This document shows, piece by piece, positions 23,727 to 40,239 of a stretch of 64,000 nucleotides of DNA. Made by a program: the position numbers and the translations under genes. The DNA is from Clavelina lepadiformis. Lineage: Eukaryota > Chordata > Ascidiacea > Aplousobranchia > Clavelinidae. The stretch spans positions 6,822,501-6,886,500 of the forward strand of contig NC_135241.1 of the NCBI RefSeq assembly GCF_947623445.1, written 5' to 3'. Positions within the stretch are counted from its first letter, which is position 1. Each line of letters opens with the position of its first letter. Under the pieces are notes generated by a model. That model was given only the letters and a program-made list of their open reading frames with translations, searched no databases and had not been told where the DNA came from.

Positions 23727-24492
23727 TACTCCATTTATACTTTAACATATTACATTTTTGAAACTATGACATGCAATTATAGAAACTGGAAGCTAGAACC
23801 AAGCATTTAAATAGACTATGATGCTACATGGGGGCTAAGTCAGTGGAGCATCTTACAGTAGTTACCACTTACCAACACTAACTAAACCTTTGTAAGGTTG
23901 TAAAGCAATTAATAAGACAGTTCAGTGCTTAAAAGTATCTCAAGTGGTTACGAAAGATGCTCACAAGTGAAAAAGAAAGTTTTAGTTTTTTTTTAATTTT
24001 TAAGTGTCGGAAGTCATGTCCCCGCAATGAATGTACGCATTATTCATTTGATAGGTGTATGACTAATACCCATGGCCCCATAGGGGGCCACTAGCAGAGG
24101 CCTCACTAGTGAGGTATAGTGTAGTAATAGGAGAACACCAAGCAAAGTTAGACGCAGGGCATAGTGAGGCACTCCAAGCTGCTCACGTTTCTGTGCTTGT
24201 TGTACAAAGTTAGCGGCTCAAAGGCTACTGCACATGCAGTAGTGAAGTAAAAAGTGTTTTGCAATCAACAATCTACATTTATAAGGCACGGATTTTAAAA
24301 GTCACTGTAAGGGGACCACAAACCATGAATAGTTGACAACCACTGGACTGGTATCTGTGTTTGGCTATTGGCTTTCACAAATAAAATTAAAATTTGACGT
24401 TTGTTTCATTTGTAAAATCTTCTAAATTAATTTTTTTATTGTAAAAACAGATTCATCATATTAAGGTTGCACGTGTCTTCAAAAAACACAGT
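23727..24492. other. Upstream region of the NPEPL1-like gene
   Basis: No coding signal. A T-rich tract ends in AACAG at 24450, 42 bases before the start codon, and may be a splice or trans-splice acceptor. Confidence 0.35.
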
Positions 24493-26079
24493 ATGAGCTC
24501 GACAAAACTGAAATTTATTGGACAGCCTGCTAAAAGTGACCCTGGACAAGTTCCTGTTGCTATTATTGGACAAGCATCCAATCTCAAGAGGGCTCAGTGG
24601 AGTGATGTCGTACATCGTCTTGAACCCAAAGTAACTGAATCAGTTTTCAAGCGTGCTGTTCTCTCCTTGTCTCCTACTCCTACAGATACCTGTGCTTTGT
24701 GGAACAATGGAAGCAGTATTGGAGCATTCACAGACAAGACCAGCAGACATAACATGCCATCAGCTGCTTACCACATTCCCAAATTGCTGAGGGCCAGCTG
24801 CTTACATGGTAAAGGAGATGAAGTCATCCTATTAATCTGCAAAGAATCTGAGGCATTTGCATGTGGATGTGCAGTAGCTAGGTCATTTTCCTTATTTTCA
24901 ATGCGATCTGATAATCGAAAACGTAGTCGTACGCTTACTATTGAATTTGTTATTGTGGGTGAAAATACATGCAACCCTCAAGAAATTGCCCAGTGTGTGC
25001 AAGAAGCAGCACATTCCATTCAAATGGCTGCACGTATAGTAGATGCACCATGCAACATCATGCACACCACTGCTTTTGTTCAGGAGGCTAGAGATGTAGG
25101 CAAAGAGCTTGGTATTGAACCTGTCATAATAAGTGGAGAAGATCTTGACAAAAGAGGATTTGGTGGGATTTATGGGGTTGGCAAAGCAGCTCCTTATCCT
25201 CCAGCCTTGGTTGTCTTAAGCCACCGGCCTGCTGACGCAACTCTTACTATTGCTTGGTGTGGTAAAGGAATTGTATATGACACCGGTGGTTTGAGCATCA
25301 AGGGCAAAACTACTATGCCAGGAATGAAGCGAGATTGTGGAGGAGCTGCTGCTATTCTGTCTGCATTCCGTGCTGCTGTTAAGCGTGGTTTTAAGCAGAA
25401 CCTTCATTGCGTTCTGTGTCTGGCTGAAAACAGTGTTGGACCACTTGCCACAAGGCCGGATGACATTCATATCTTGTACTCTGGTAGATCTGTTGAAATC
25501 AATAACACAGATGCTGAAGGCCGCCTCGTGCTGGGTGATGGTGTTGCATATGCTTCTAATGACCTAAAAGCTGACATTGTTCTTGACATGGCCACTTTGA
25601 CTGGAGCGCAAGGGGTTTCTACTGGTAAATATCATGCTGCTATACTCACCAATAGGGATGTTTGGGAAAGGGCATGCATAGATGCGGGTAGAACATCTGG
25701 AGATCTTACCCATCCACTTGTGTATTGCCCTGAATTGCACTTCTCCGAATTTAATTCTGCTGTGGCTGACATGAAGAATTCCGTTGCTGACCGTTCCAAT
25801 GCACAATCATCATGTGCCGGTTTGTTCATAGGAAGTCACTTGAAGGGTGCTTTTGGTTTTCCTGGTGCCTGGATACATGTCGACATGGCTTCACCTGTTC
25901 ACAGTGGAGAGAGAGCAACTGGATATGGAGTGGCTCTTCTGCTTGTCCTTTTTGGAGCAGCTTCGAAGGATAAGTTGCTGCAGCAGTTGTGTCCAGGTGG
26001 TTCAATTTTTGATACTGGTAGTGTTGATGGCATCACTGATGAAAACAGTGTAGCTAGCAAACGTCCTCGTAATGCATGA
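24493..26079 (+). CDS. NPEPL1: M17 leucyl aminopeptidase-type enzyme, NPEPL1-like
   Basis: This is a cytosolic metallo-aminopeptidase of family M17, which removes N-terminal residues from peptides as a two-metal hexameric enzyme. The 528-residue product fits NPEPL1 (about 523). The N-terminal domain covers residues about 1-165. The catalytic domain carries GKGIVYDTGGLSIK (first metal and active Lys, residues about 256-270), the conserved DCGGAAA block, and NNTDAEGRLVLGDGV (second metal Asp/Glu and catalytic Arg, about 337-351). It then has DMATLTGA and, near residue 480, GYGVALL. The C-terminal tail is divergent and ends in basic residues. The coding region is intronless, unlike vertebrate NPEPL1. 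Confidence 0.9.
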   Translation: MSSTKLKFIGQPAKSDPGQVPVAIIGQASNLKRAQWSDVVHRLEPKVTESVFKRAVLSLSPTPTDTCALWNNGSSIGAFTDKTSRHNMPSAAYHIPKLLRASCLHGKGDEVILLICKESEAFACGCAVARSFSLFSMRSDNRKRSRTLTIEFVIVGENTCNPQEIAQCVQEAAHSIQMAARIVDAPCNIMHTTAFVQEARDVGKELGIEPVIISGEDLDKRGFGGIYGVGKAAPYPPALVVLSHRPADATLTIAWCGKGIVYDTGGLSIKGKTTMPGMKRDCGGAAAILSAFRAAVKRGFKQNLHCVLCLAENSVGPLATRPDDIHILYSGRSVEINNTDAEGRLVLGDGVAYASNDLKADIVLDMATLTGAQGVSTGKYHAAILTNRDVWERACIDAGRTSGDLTHPLVYCPELHFSEFNSAVADMKNSVADRSNAQSSCAGLFIGSHLKGAFGFPGAWIHVDMASPVHSGERATGYGVALLLVLFGAASKDKLLQQLCPGGSIFDTGSVDGITDENSVASKRPRNA

Positions 26080-27160
26080 CTTCATGAGAAACAATAACCA
26101 TTTAAAAATGCTTTCGATGTGAACCTGAAACTCAGCGTGTTATTCCAAAAAAACGACAAATTTTTTGACTATTTTACAAATATATACAGAAATAATTAGG
26201 ATGAAGACCATACAACCCAAACTATTGTATGATATATGTTTGTTTCTTGCATTACAATTATGCTGCGTGATTTTTAACATTGTATGTCATACTTTACTAA
26301 TTATGTGTTTGTAGCCTTCACTCCTACCCATCTTGTACTTTATGATTTGTGTTGTTATCATAATGCTGAAATAATTATTATTTCATGACAGTAAAATCAT
26401 CTGATATCATAAAGCTTGGGAAATTGGTTGTACAGTAGATGCTTAAATAGAAATTATAGCATAATTTTGATGCTACAATTTTGTTTTACATGCTTTTGAA
26501 AAGAAGGCTCTATGCTATATAATGTTTGCACTGATGTTGATTGGGTGAGCGGCAATTTTCAGAATTGCACTGTATTTTATTAATAATTGTGTCTTGCGAT
26601 GCATTCCTTCAGTAAACTGTAAAACAAGTAATGTGCTCCATGTAGCCTTAATTGAATTTATACTGGCAACGTTCTGACAATAGTTTCCTTTAGAATAATG
26701 TTTTCATATAGCTTGTTTGAATACTTATGTATAGAAATTTTATAAAAGCTTGTTCAAATTCTATGCATAACTTAATTTGGTATGAGTGAAAAGCATAGAA
26801 TTTTTATTGAATAATCAAATCATTTTTTATTGATTAAAAAAAAAACGAAAACTATATAACGGAGACATTTCCCACAGTAGTTCACTTGCTTATGCCATAC
26901 ATTTGTTGCAGTCTGCCATCAAATTGTGTAGTGAGGTTTTTCAACATGTCAGTCTGTAGTCTGCTTGCTCATATGCACAGATGACTTTGTTGATGGTTCT
27001 TGTCGCGTTGTCGGTTAACTTTGATGTTAAAGTTTTAATTATGTGTTTTGTGTGAAGGATTGCAACTTTCAGACTTTGTAGATGAATAAGGCAACTTGAA
27101 TTAAAATGACTAATTGCCATACATTTTTTGATGTGAAATGTAGATTTTGGTTGGATTAGC
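26080..27160. other. Spacer and 3' UTR between NPEPL1-like gene and TRIAP1
   Basis: AT-rich, with no coding signal. The end is T- and G-rich and finishes GGATTAG one base before the TRIAP1 start codon. Confidence 0.35.
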
Positions 27161-27418
27161 ATGAACAGTTTAGGTGCTGAATGTACTCCACTTAAATGGG
27201 AGTACGACAAATGTTTTAACCACTGGTTTCGGGAAAATTATCTCAAAGGTGACACAAAAAGTGATCCTTGTGCTGAAATCTTTCAAAAGTATCAGACTTG
27301 CGTGAAGAATGCAATGAAAGATCAAGGAATGGACTTGACTGAGCTCGAAGCATCAATTTTAGGCACTGATAAAGAAAAGCAAACCCCAGCAAACCCTAAA
27401 GTGTCCAAGGACGAGTAG
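27161..27418 (+). CDS. TRIAP1: TRIAP1/Mdm35 mitochondrial intermembrane lipid-transfer chaperone
   Basis: The 85-residue protein has the twin CX9C fold: Cys8/Cys18 ([11 protein letters not shown]) and Cys37/Cys47 ([11 protein letters not shown]), with the family's CFNxWF and FLKGD-like LKGD stretch between. TRIAP1 partners PRELI-family proteins in the mitochondrial intermembrane space and moves phosphatidic acid for cardiolipin synthesis. It is imported through the MIA40 disulfide relay, which the twin Cys motifs serve. Human TRIAP1 is 76 residues; the extra length here is a Lys/Pro-rich tail. It has no intron. The stop is only 103 bases before the PIGM start on the same strand, so the two may share a transcript. 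Confidence 0.92.
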   Translation: MNSLGAECTPLKWEYDKCFNHWFRENYLKGDTKSDPCAEIFQKYQTCVKNAMKDQGMDLTELEASILGTDKEKQTPANPKVSKDE

Positions 27419-27521
27419 TTTGCATACATTTCAATTCTTTGCAAACATTTACTTTACAAAATTGTGTCTAGGAAAAGTATATACATCTGAGCAAGTTTAG
27501 TAGTAACCTGTTGTGCGCAAT
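27419..27521 (+). other. Short TRIAP1-PIGM intercistronic gap
   Basis: The 103-base gap is T-rich and contains CAAGTTTAG (AG at 27499-27500) about 20 bases before the PIGM ATG. That is a candidate acceptor for spliced-leader trans-splicing of a two-gene transcript. Confidence 0.35.
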
Positions 27522-28763
27522 ATGTTGTTTTTAAATATTTATGCTACAGCCATTATAATGCGGTTATTACTACTATGCTATGGAGAATGGCAAGATCTTA
27601 CCATGAAAGTGAAATTTACAGACGTAGATTATTTTGTTTTTGTTGACGCATCTGAATTTGTTTCCATCGGCGAATCTCCTTACTATAGGGCAACGTACAG
27701 ATACAGTCCGCTTTTGGCCTGGCTTTTGACGCCGTGTGTATTTTTTCACAAAGTATGGGGAAAAGTCTTGTTTGTTATAGCTGATATAGCATCAGCTATT
27801 TGTATTCAGAATATTTTGATGCTGCGAGAAAGTAAAGATATTATCATAAAAACTGCTTTATTTTTGTGGCTTTTCAATCCGGTGACAGCCACTGTGTCAT
27901 GCAGAGGAAATGCAGAGTCAATTTTTTCATTTGTAGTTTTGCTTGGCGTTCGCACACTTTTACGAAAACAGACAATTGCAGCAGGTATTGTGTTTGCCCT
28001 TGCCATCCACTTAAAGATATATCCAGCAATCTACACTTTATGCATTCTTTTCTTTTTGGGTGAAGGCAACGGTACAAGTCTGGGTAGCTTCCATTGGCGT
28101 GACATATCTTCATCTCAAAAATTGAAGATCTTTATCAGAAAAACAGCGAATCCTGAAAGACTAAAGTTTATATTTTCTTCAGGATTTACTTTTTTAGGTT
28201 TAACCATTGTAATGTATTATCTTTATGGTTATGATTTCCTTCAGCATACTTACTTGTACCATGCAACCAGGCGAGACATTCGACACAATTTTTCAGTGTA
28301 TTTTTACATGTTGTATATTAATCCTAGCACATGGCTAAATTTCTTGTGTTTCATTTTCCAAATTTTTGTGATATGTGCTCTATCTTACACTTATTACAAC
28401 GACATACCATTTTGTTTCTTTCTGCTAACTTATGTTTTTGTCATGTTCAATAAAATTTGTACTTCTCAATATTTTCTCTGGTATCTCAGTCTGCTTCCCC
28501 TGTTGGTTGATGGTTTGTCGCATTTACCGCTTAAAAAGTTGGCACTACCTGTTGTTGCTTGGTTTTCTATGCAAGGGATATGGTTGTTGTTTGCTGGATT
28601 ACTAGAATTTAATGGCATTAACACCTTTTTCCCACTTTGGATGTCAGGAATTATGTTTTATATTGCAAATGGTTTTAATATTCTATGGTTAATTAAAAAT
28701 TATAGACAGCAGCCTTTATTTGATAAACGAATGCAATTTAAAACTGTGGATAAATTAGAGTAA
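27522..28763 (+). CDS. PIGM: PIGM, GPI mannosyltransferase 1
   Basis: PIGM is the catalytic subunit of GPI-mannosyltransferase I in the ER membrane. It adds the first alpha-1,4-mannose of the GPI anchor from dolichol-phosphate-mannose. The ATG at 27522 gives 413 residues (human about 423). After a first membrane segment comes the luminal DXD-type motif (TDVDY, residues about 33-37), then SPYYRATYRYSPLLAWLL, NPVTATVSCRGNAES and HLKIYPAIY, all hallmarks of the family. The rest is a series of hydrophobic spans ending in a short basic tail. A GTG codon nine bases upstream is in frame but is not a likely start. The single exon agrees with vertebrate PIGM, which also lacks coding introns. Confidence 0.92.
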   Translation: MLFLNIYATAIIMRLLLLCYGEWQDLTMKVKFTDVDYFVFVDASEFVSIGESPYYRATYRYSPLLAWLLTPCVFFHKVWGKVLFVIADIASAICIQNILMLRESKDIIIKTALFLWLFNPVTATVSCRGNAESIFSFVVLLGVRTLLRKQTIAAGIVFALAIHLKIYPAIYTLCILFFLGEGNGTSLGSFHWRDISSSQKLKIFIRKTANPERLKFIFSSGFTFLGLTIVMYYLYGYDFLQHTYLYHATRRDIRHNFSVYFYMLYINPSTWLNFLCFIFQIFVICALSYTYYNDIPFCFFLLTYVFVMFNKICTSQYFLWYLSLLPLLVDGLSHLPLKKLALPVVAWFSMQGIWLLFAGLLEFNGINTFFPLWMSGIMFYIANGFNILWLIKNYRQQPLFDKRMQFKTVDKLE

Positions 28764-29657
28764 ACTTTTAAAATAACCTTGTGTTTTTGCTTTTTCATTG
28801 GTAAAGTTCGAAGTTTTCATTGGTAAAGTTTTTGAGATTCTAAAGTTAATGTCTTTATTTTATATGTATATACCTTTTGATTTAAATCCAAAACCATTAA
28901 TCAGGTGGAATCACGAAACTTATTTCTAAGGAAGAGATCATGTGTCCCTTCCTTGAATATCGCTGCATAATTTATAATTAATGGTTTTTCACAATTGTTA
29001 GTTCTCCAGGAAATCATGTGCCAGGCAGCTTAGTAAATGGTTTGACCACTTGACTTAAGTTAGTTTAAGTGGTGTCTTAGTATCAGTCTTACCAACTCTT
29101 GTGTTGCTACGTATTTGAATCTGATATGCTTTTTGCGCTGCATGCTTATGTTTCTGTTAAATTCCATGTTATATTTTGATAATATGTGCTTTGTAAGTAA
29201 AGCTTCTAGGTAAAATAGTTTTGTTGTTAAGCGCATTTTGAAGAAAGAAGCTATATTTCAAATAAAGAAGAATATATATTTCAACATCACACATGGGTTA
29301 GTTGGAGTAACAATAGAATTGTTTTGATTGTTAGCTTGTTACATGGCTGTAAAATTTCTTGCAATAATAGTTCGGTAATTGGTATTACTATGATTATAAT
29401 ATATGTTCTATATTTTGTAAGTCATTTTCTTGTATGTTGTACATATGTGTGATTTTCTCTAATCTAGATTTTACTTGTGATTTTAAAAGCCTCTAATTTG
29501 TAACAAAACATTTTCTTTGTTCTTCGCTGTATATACTCATTATATAGTTGGCCTACTCTGAAGCAATGTTATGAACTTATGACACAACACCGTTATGTTT
29601 CTTGGAATGCTGCATTTTGTCTTTCTAAGTACATACATATATGGTAGTTTCGTTAAC
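28764..29657. other. Spacer between PIGM and NIT2
   Basis: AT-rich with several AATAAA-like words; no coding signal seen. It presumably holds the PIGM 3' end and the NIT2 promoter. Confidence 0.35.
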
Positions 29658-32058
29658 ATGAAATTTTATATTTATGCAACAGCATTAAGACTGGCTTTAG
29701 TCCAGATGTCTGTTGGCATCAATAAGATGGACAACATTGCGCATGCTTGCAAGTTGATCCGAGAGGCAGCTAACAAAGGAGCTCAACTTGTTGCTCTTCC
29801 AGTAAGTAAGCAATTCTAACTTCTGTTCGGAAACGTTTATTTTGAATAATTTTGAAATAGCTTTTAGTCTATTTGCATTTTTGTGTTTAACTAGTCTTTA
29901 TTAATAGGAATGCTTCAACTCACCTTATGGAACGAAATACTTTAAAGAATATTCCGAACCTATACCTGGTCCAACCACTATGTCTTTAGCTCAGGTTGCA
30001 AAAGATTGCAAAGTTTATGTAGTTGGAGGTTAGTTTTTGTAATTTGTTTGTCTCATGTGTTTATCCATTTTCTTGCTTACCTTTATCTGTTACAGGCGTG
30101 ATATTACTACTCATATTGATAGTTACGTTTTTAATTTCATGTTTTGTTGTGATAAATAAGAACTTGGCAAATAAATCATTGTGCCCAATGAGTTTAAAAC
30201 AATAAACTGTGGATACAATTGTTTTTGATTGTGTACATTTGTACAATTAAGCATTTGTGGATTTAATCCTAGTCTGTTCAGAAATACTTTCATTTTGCCA
30301 TGAATTCATTAACACTGAAGTCTCACAATTGTGGTTGTTACTTATTATTTAGGTTCAATTCCAGAATCAGACGATGGACATCTTTACAACACTTGTTCTG
30401 TTTTTGCGCCTAATGGTGAAATTATTGCCAAATATCGTAAGATGCATCTCTTTGATATTGATGTCCCAGGAAAGATCCGCTTTCAAGAATCAGAAGTGCT
30501 GAAAGCAGGAAATCGTTTTGCCACATTTAATGCTGGTATGAAGCTTATTCCAATTAATGATTTTTCTGTAATAACAGTATTTTGGAGTAAGTATTTCTTA
30601 GTATTTCAAGACGAGGTCATGTAATGACGATACTTATCTTGTTCAAATATCTTCTAACAGGGCCTTGCACTATCGGCATTGGAATTTGCTATGATATCAG
30701 ATTTGCTGAGTTGGCACAGATCTATGCACAAAAAGGCTGCCATTTGTTACTATACCCGGGTGCTTTCAACATGACAACAGGGCCTTTACATTGGGAGTTG
30801 CTACAGAGAGCCAGGTTGGTTAAGTTCACGCTGGATGACAGTGGACATATCACTGATGATTGGTAAACATTTTCTTTGTTCCAAACATGGTGATAAATCT
30901 TAATATTAATTTACAGGGCACTTGATAACCAGTTGTATGTAGCAGCCATATCACCTGCAAGGGATGAAAATGCGTCATATATTGCATGGGGTCACACCAC
31001 TGCTGTTGGGCCTTGGTAAGTTTAAGCCCAATAATTTTGCGTACAATCGAATTGTTTATATAACAGAATCCTCTTCATTAACAAACCTTGATCCCAGCCA
31101 ATTTCAATTTGATAGATGACAAGATTATTAAGCATGGCAAAGAAAATAATGTTGAAAATGCCAGATGTACAGCCAAAGTAACAAGTAAATTAGTACTTTG
31201 TATATATATAATCTATAAATTTTCAGATAAAAAGGAGTAGCAAAGCTGTTGTAAAACCTTAGCTGAGCGACTGACAAGAAAGCTTTATCAAGTCAAAACG
31301 CTGCAAAATCATAAAATTGGCATTACTCATATTGGGGGTTGTTAGTTCAGAAGAGGTTATTGTTTGAGAACATTTTCAAATCAGGATAGGATGAGATTAA
31401 GTGTTCTATCAGAAGAGGTTTGTTTCTTAATATTGGACATTTTTCTTTTTGTAGGATAGCAAATGGATTTAATAAGTGGCAGTCTTGGTATATTAACTAT
31501 CCCAGGGTACATTGGATGTAATAGAAGACTGATAAATAATAATTATCTATGGGTTCTTTAAATGGACTTTACTGTGTACACAATCAAGAAAAATAACTTG
31601 TTTGTCGGATAGATGGTGTTTTTACGATAAATTGAAGCAATTATACTCTTTATAAAATGTAGTGTGCTGTTGATGATTAAGCAAATTTTATGTTTTTTGC
31701 AACAGGGGAGATGTGCTGGTAACAACTGACCATGAGGAAACGATTCTTTACACAGATATTGGTGAGGCTATTTTTTGTTTGGTGTTTATTGAATAGTTAG
31801 GCATATCGTAAATGAAATGTCTGATTAGTATGCGGTTTGTTGCTACACTTAGAAAATCCGTGCGTGGCTTGAACAAGTGTTTATTCCGTAGAAACTGAAA
31901 AGTTGAAGCAAGTTCGTGAGAATATTCCCCTGAATAATCAGAGGAGACTGAACGTCTATACAAGAACAAAACCTGTACAATCCCAAAATCCAACTACCAG
32001 TTTGAAGAATAATGATATGTCTGGTTACCAAATAGATGTTAACCAACATGTTGACTGA
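29658..32058 (+). CDS. NIT2: Omega-amidase NIT2
   Basis: NIT2 hydrolyses alpha-ketoglutaramate and alpha-ketosuccinamate, closing the glutamine and asparagine transamination routes. It belongs to the C-N hydrolase (nitrilase) superfamily. Seven exons join in phase: 29658-29801, 29908-30028, 30353-30535, 30661-30814, 30917-31015, 31706-31761 and 31892-32058, for 307 residues. The catalytic triad is visible: Glu49 ([10 protein letters not shown]), Lys118 ([15 protein letters not shown]) and Cys159 ([12 protein letters not shown]). The GAFN-TTGP-HWELLQR block is strongly conserved. The C-terminal tail is about 30 residues longer than human NIT2 (276) and Asn/Gln-rich. Start choice is uncertain: an AG at 29681-29682 inside the first exon could be an acceptor, which would put the true start in an upstream exon. 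Confidence 0.92.
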
Positions 32059-33342
32059 TGTATTTTTATTGCATTTTTTCTGGTGCTTCTTTATTTATTG
32101 AAATTTAAATAGGCTTAATAGTATTTCAGGAGATGCTTTTCTCAACATAGTTTTAAAGAAGTTTAAAAAGATATTCACAAACTAAGAATTAGTTGAAGCT
32201 ATAGCAAATTGTAGTTAAACATAATAAAACTTTTTCCAAAATTTTACTAGGACTTTTGATTCAGGTTTACCACTCAACAAAATCTTAGTAGTATGTACTG
32301 ATGATATTGGAAATAGTGTTCAAATACATTAAATTTTTGTTGAATGAATTTAAATACTGGTACCTAACGTATAATCATGCGCAATCATGTTTGAAGCAAG
32401 TGACAGCAACCTGAGATATTTACTACCTGGTTGGTTAATTAGCTATATCTTTTGACTCTTTCCTGTTTTGTTAAAATTGTGAATATTGTTATACTGATAA
32501 AAAACTTAGATTAACTTTGCTTAATTTATAAGGTGCAGGGAAATCAATGCAAAGCCAAAGTTATGATCTTACCATTTGTTTACATACGTGACCCTCCAAT
32601 ATATGCCAATCAGGCATTACTCAAACTTTCTAGTTAGACCATTTTGTTTATTTTATTTTATTGGGGTCTGCAGCAAAATACAAAACCAATGTTTGAAATC
32701 GTAAAAAAATATGTAATATATTGCTTGTGCACTTAATTAGTAATTGTTTATAGTTCAGTGCTATACGTGTTTACTGTTTAGCTTGTACCGCCAAACCAGA
32801 AAGTTTTTTAATTTATTATGGAGATGAAATTTATGTCTGTGGCGTTTTGCTTCCAAATAAACTTGTGACAAATGCTGTGGACAGATTTTGCTTGAAATTT
32901 TTTTTAATGCCAGTTGATGTTTTTGAAGCATGGTGAAATGCACTACCTTGCTTTATTTATCATGTTTGATTGCCTTGGTAAGCAACAAGTCATGTGAATT
33001 GACTGCAATACATGTAATTTCAACACCCACAGTCAATTGGATGCAGCCAAACACAACAAGGCATGTAAGCTAAAAGTATGAACAATGATATATTTTTAGA
33101 GCCAAGACATTTATAATGCGATATTGCTTCACAAAGCATGTGTGCATTATAGAAATGTTTGTTGCAATTAACTATAAAACCAATATAGTGATGAAATTGG
33201 TTTCATATGGAAGTTTTTACTCAGTTCTGCCAGCACATAAGTAACCGATATATTGTGAGAAGTTTGTGTCAAGGTTGTGTTAAAATACTCCGTAACTGCA
33301 GGCAACAAAAGTCCAATGTTAGTAAGGTTGCGTAAAATCCAA
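32059..33342. other. Convergent spacer between NIT2 and CFAP91
   Basis: It contains the 3' ends of two converging genes. No coding signal or delimited repeat was found. Confidence 0.35.
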
Positions 33343-38593
<5,251 letters not shown>

Positions 38594-39198
38594 GATTTTC
38601 GATATTCAGAATTATTATGTAAAAATAACTTTTTTTTTAAATTGGATCTATCACATATTGCAGGACTACAATACCTATGAGAATATATATACAAGTGAAA
38701 AGATTTTGTGTACTAGTTAAAACAACCAAAATTTAATCACAAACTTTCAACTCAACAAACATAAAAAAACAAAATACCTCTTAACTCAAAAAAGCAGTGT
38801 TTCTCATTTTCATAGATTCTTTTTGCAAATATAAAGCAACCAGAAAATGGTACAAAGCTTAGTGCGATAAAATGAATATAAATGGTGCCGAAGTTACTAG
38901 AAACACTAATTTTAATATTATACAAAAAAACTCAGTTCATGTAACCTAACAATTACTGTAGTTTTACAGCAGTATCCTTGGATTTTTCAGGGACGGTAAG
39001 TATACATGCACATATACATTATTATGTGTGAGAATAATGAATTTAATCGCATACAAACAACTGAAATTGTCAGTGCATTTACATATTTCATTAGCCAAGT
39101 GATTGATTACAAATTCACAGTCTTAGATATTTTCTTTCAGAATAAACAAAGTTGCAAATATAACAAACAAATACATTGTTCGTGAGCAAAAAGTCAAG

Positions 39199-40239
39199 TT
39201 ATGTTTGCTGGGAAGCGTTGAGTGATTGAGATTCACTGATTGGAACTTTAGATGCATTTTCGGAAAACATCGTGTATCTTTGCTTAACAACATCTCTGAT
39301 TATTTCATCAAGCATTGTTCTGCCAAGAATAGTCTTGTCAATCTTCTTAACAACTTCATCCATGATGTAAGGAATAAATCCTTGCTCCACATCCCTTTCC
39401 ACTGGATCATAGAAGTAGCCATTATCTCTAAGGGTACTAAACACAGATGGCACCAAATCAGCAAGATAACTTTGTGCGAAAGCTCGAGCGGCTATTTTTT
39501 CAGCTGTTTCCTTTTCTTTCTTGAGAACTTCTCGCTGCTGCTTCATTCGTCTTTCTTTTTCTTCTTTGTGTCTTCTCTCTTGCTCTTCCAATCTCTGCAT
39601 TTCAACAAGCTCAGCATTACGAAGCTCTTCAAATTCTCTCTGTTGCTGTCGAAGATTAGAAAGCTCTTCTTCCTCTAGGACCTCAAGGAGTGACTGTTCC
39701 AGGGTTTTACCAACCAGCACTTCCAAAATGGGTTTTACCTCTAAATTAAAATCGAATAAATCACCTTCCAAGATTTGTGTTGCAACATCCTTTCCTGTTT
39801 TTGCCGGAACAAACATTGGGGAAGGAGGGCGATCAAGGAAAGAATCAGTTTGGGTATCAACATCTGCTTCTTCAATTCGGTCACTTAGCTCCTCAAGATA
39901 TAGTTCAGTTTGAACTTCAATGTGTTTTCGACCTTCTACGGCATCAGGAGACCTTGTCCGTAGCTGCTCTTTGGCTCGCTTTTTTGCAATTGCTCTTCGT
40001 CTGATTTCTTGTTGTCTTTGTATTTCAATCGGATCAGGTTGAGCGCTTACAGGAAGAGTGTTTTGGGCATATGTATTACCTCTGACAATTCTCCTGTCAT
40101 ACATAATATTACCGTACGGGATAGGGCCTTCATTTTCGTCAAGCTGAAACCTGTATTTAGCTCGACCTTGTACTGCTCTCGGTTTACTTTGAAATGTGTA
40201 GGTGCCTGTTTCAGGCTGTTGAGGAAGTACAGCGGTCAT
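39199..40239 (-). CDS. RSPH3: RSPH3, radial spoke protein 3, single exon
   Basis: RSPH3 is the radial spoke stalk protein that anchors spokes to the outer doublet and acts as an A-kinase anchoring protein. The 346-residue product carries the family core: AKYRFQLDENEGPIPYGN, YDRRIVRGNTYAQ, PDPIEIQRQQEIRRRA, VDTQTDSFLDRPPSPMF and TGKDVATQILEGDLFDFN. Then come VEVLVGKTLEQSLLEV-type sequence (seen as LEVLVGKTLEQ), a Glu/Arg-rich coiled coil (residues about 195-250) and FAQSYLADLVPSVF, the region linked to PKA RII binding. It is intronless. The gene lies 606 bases upstream of CFAP91 on the same strand, and the two proteins work in the same axonemal structure. Confidence 0.93.
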   Translation of the reverse strand: MTAVLPQQPETGTYTFQSKPRAVQGRAKYRFQLDENEGPIPYGNIMYDRRIVRGNTYAQNTLPVSAQPDPIEIQRQQEIRRRAIAKKRAKEQLRTRSPDAVEGRKHIEVQTELYLEELSDRIEEADVDTQTDSFLDRPPSPMFVPAKTGKDVATQILEGDLFDFNLEVKPILEVLVGKTLEQSLLEVLEEEELSNLRQQQREFEELRNAELVEMQRLEEQERRHKEEKERRMKQQREVLKKEKETAEKIAARAFAQSYLADLVPSVFSTLRDNGYFYDPVERDVEQGFIPYIMDEVVKKIDKTILGRTMLDEIIRDVVKQRYTMFSENASKVPISESQSLNASQQT

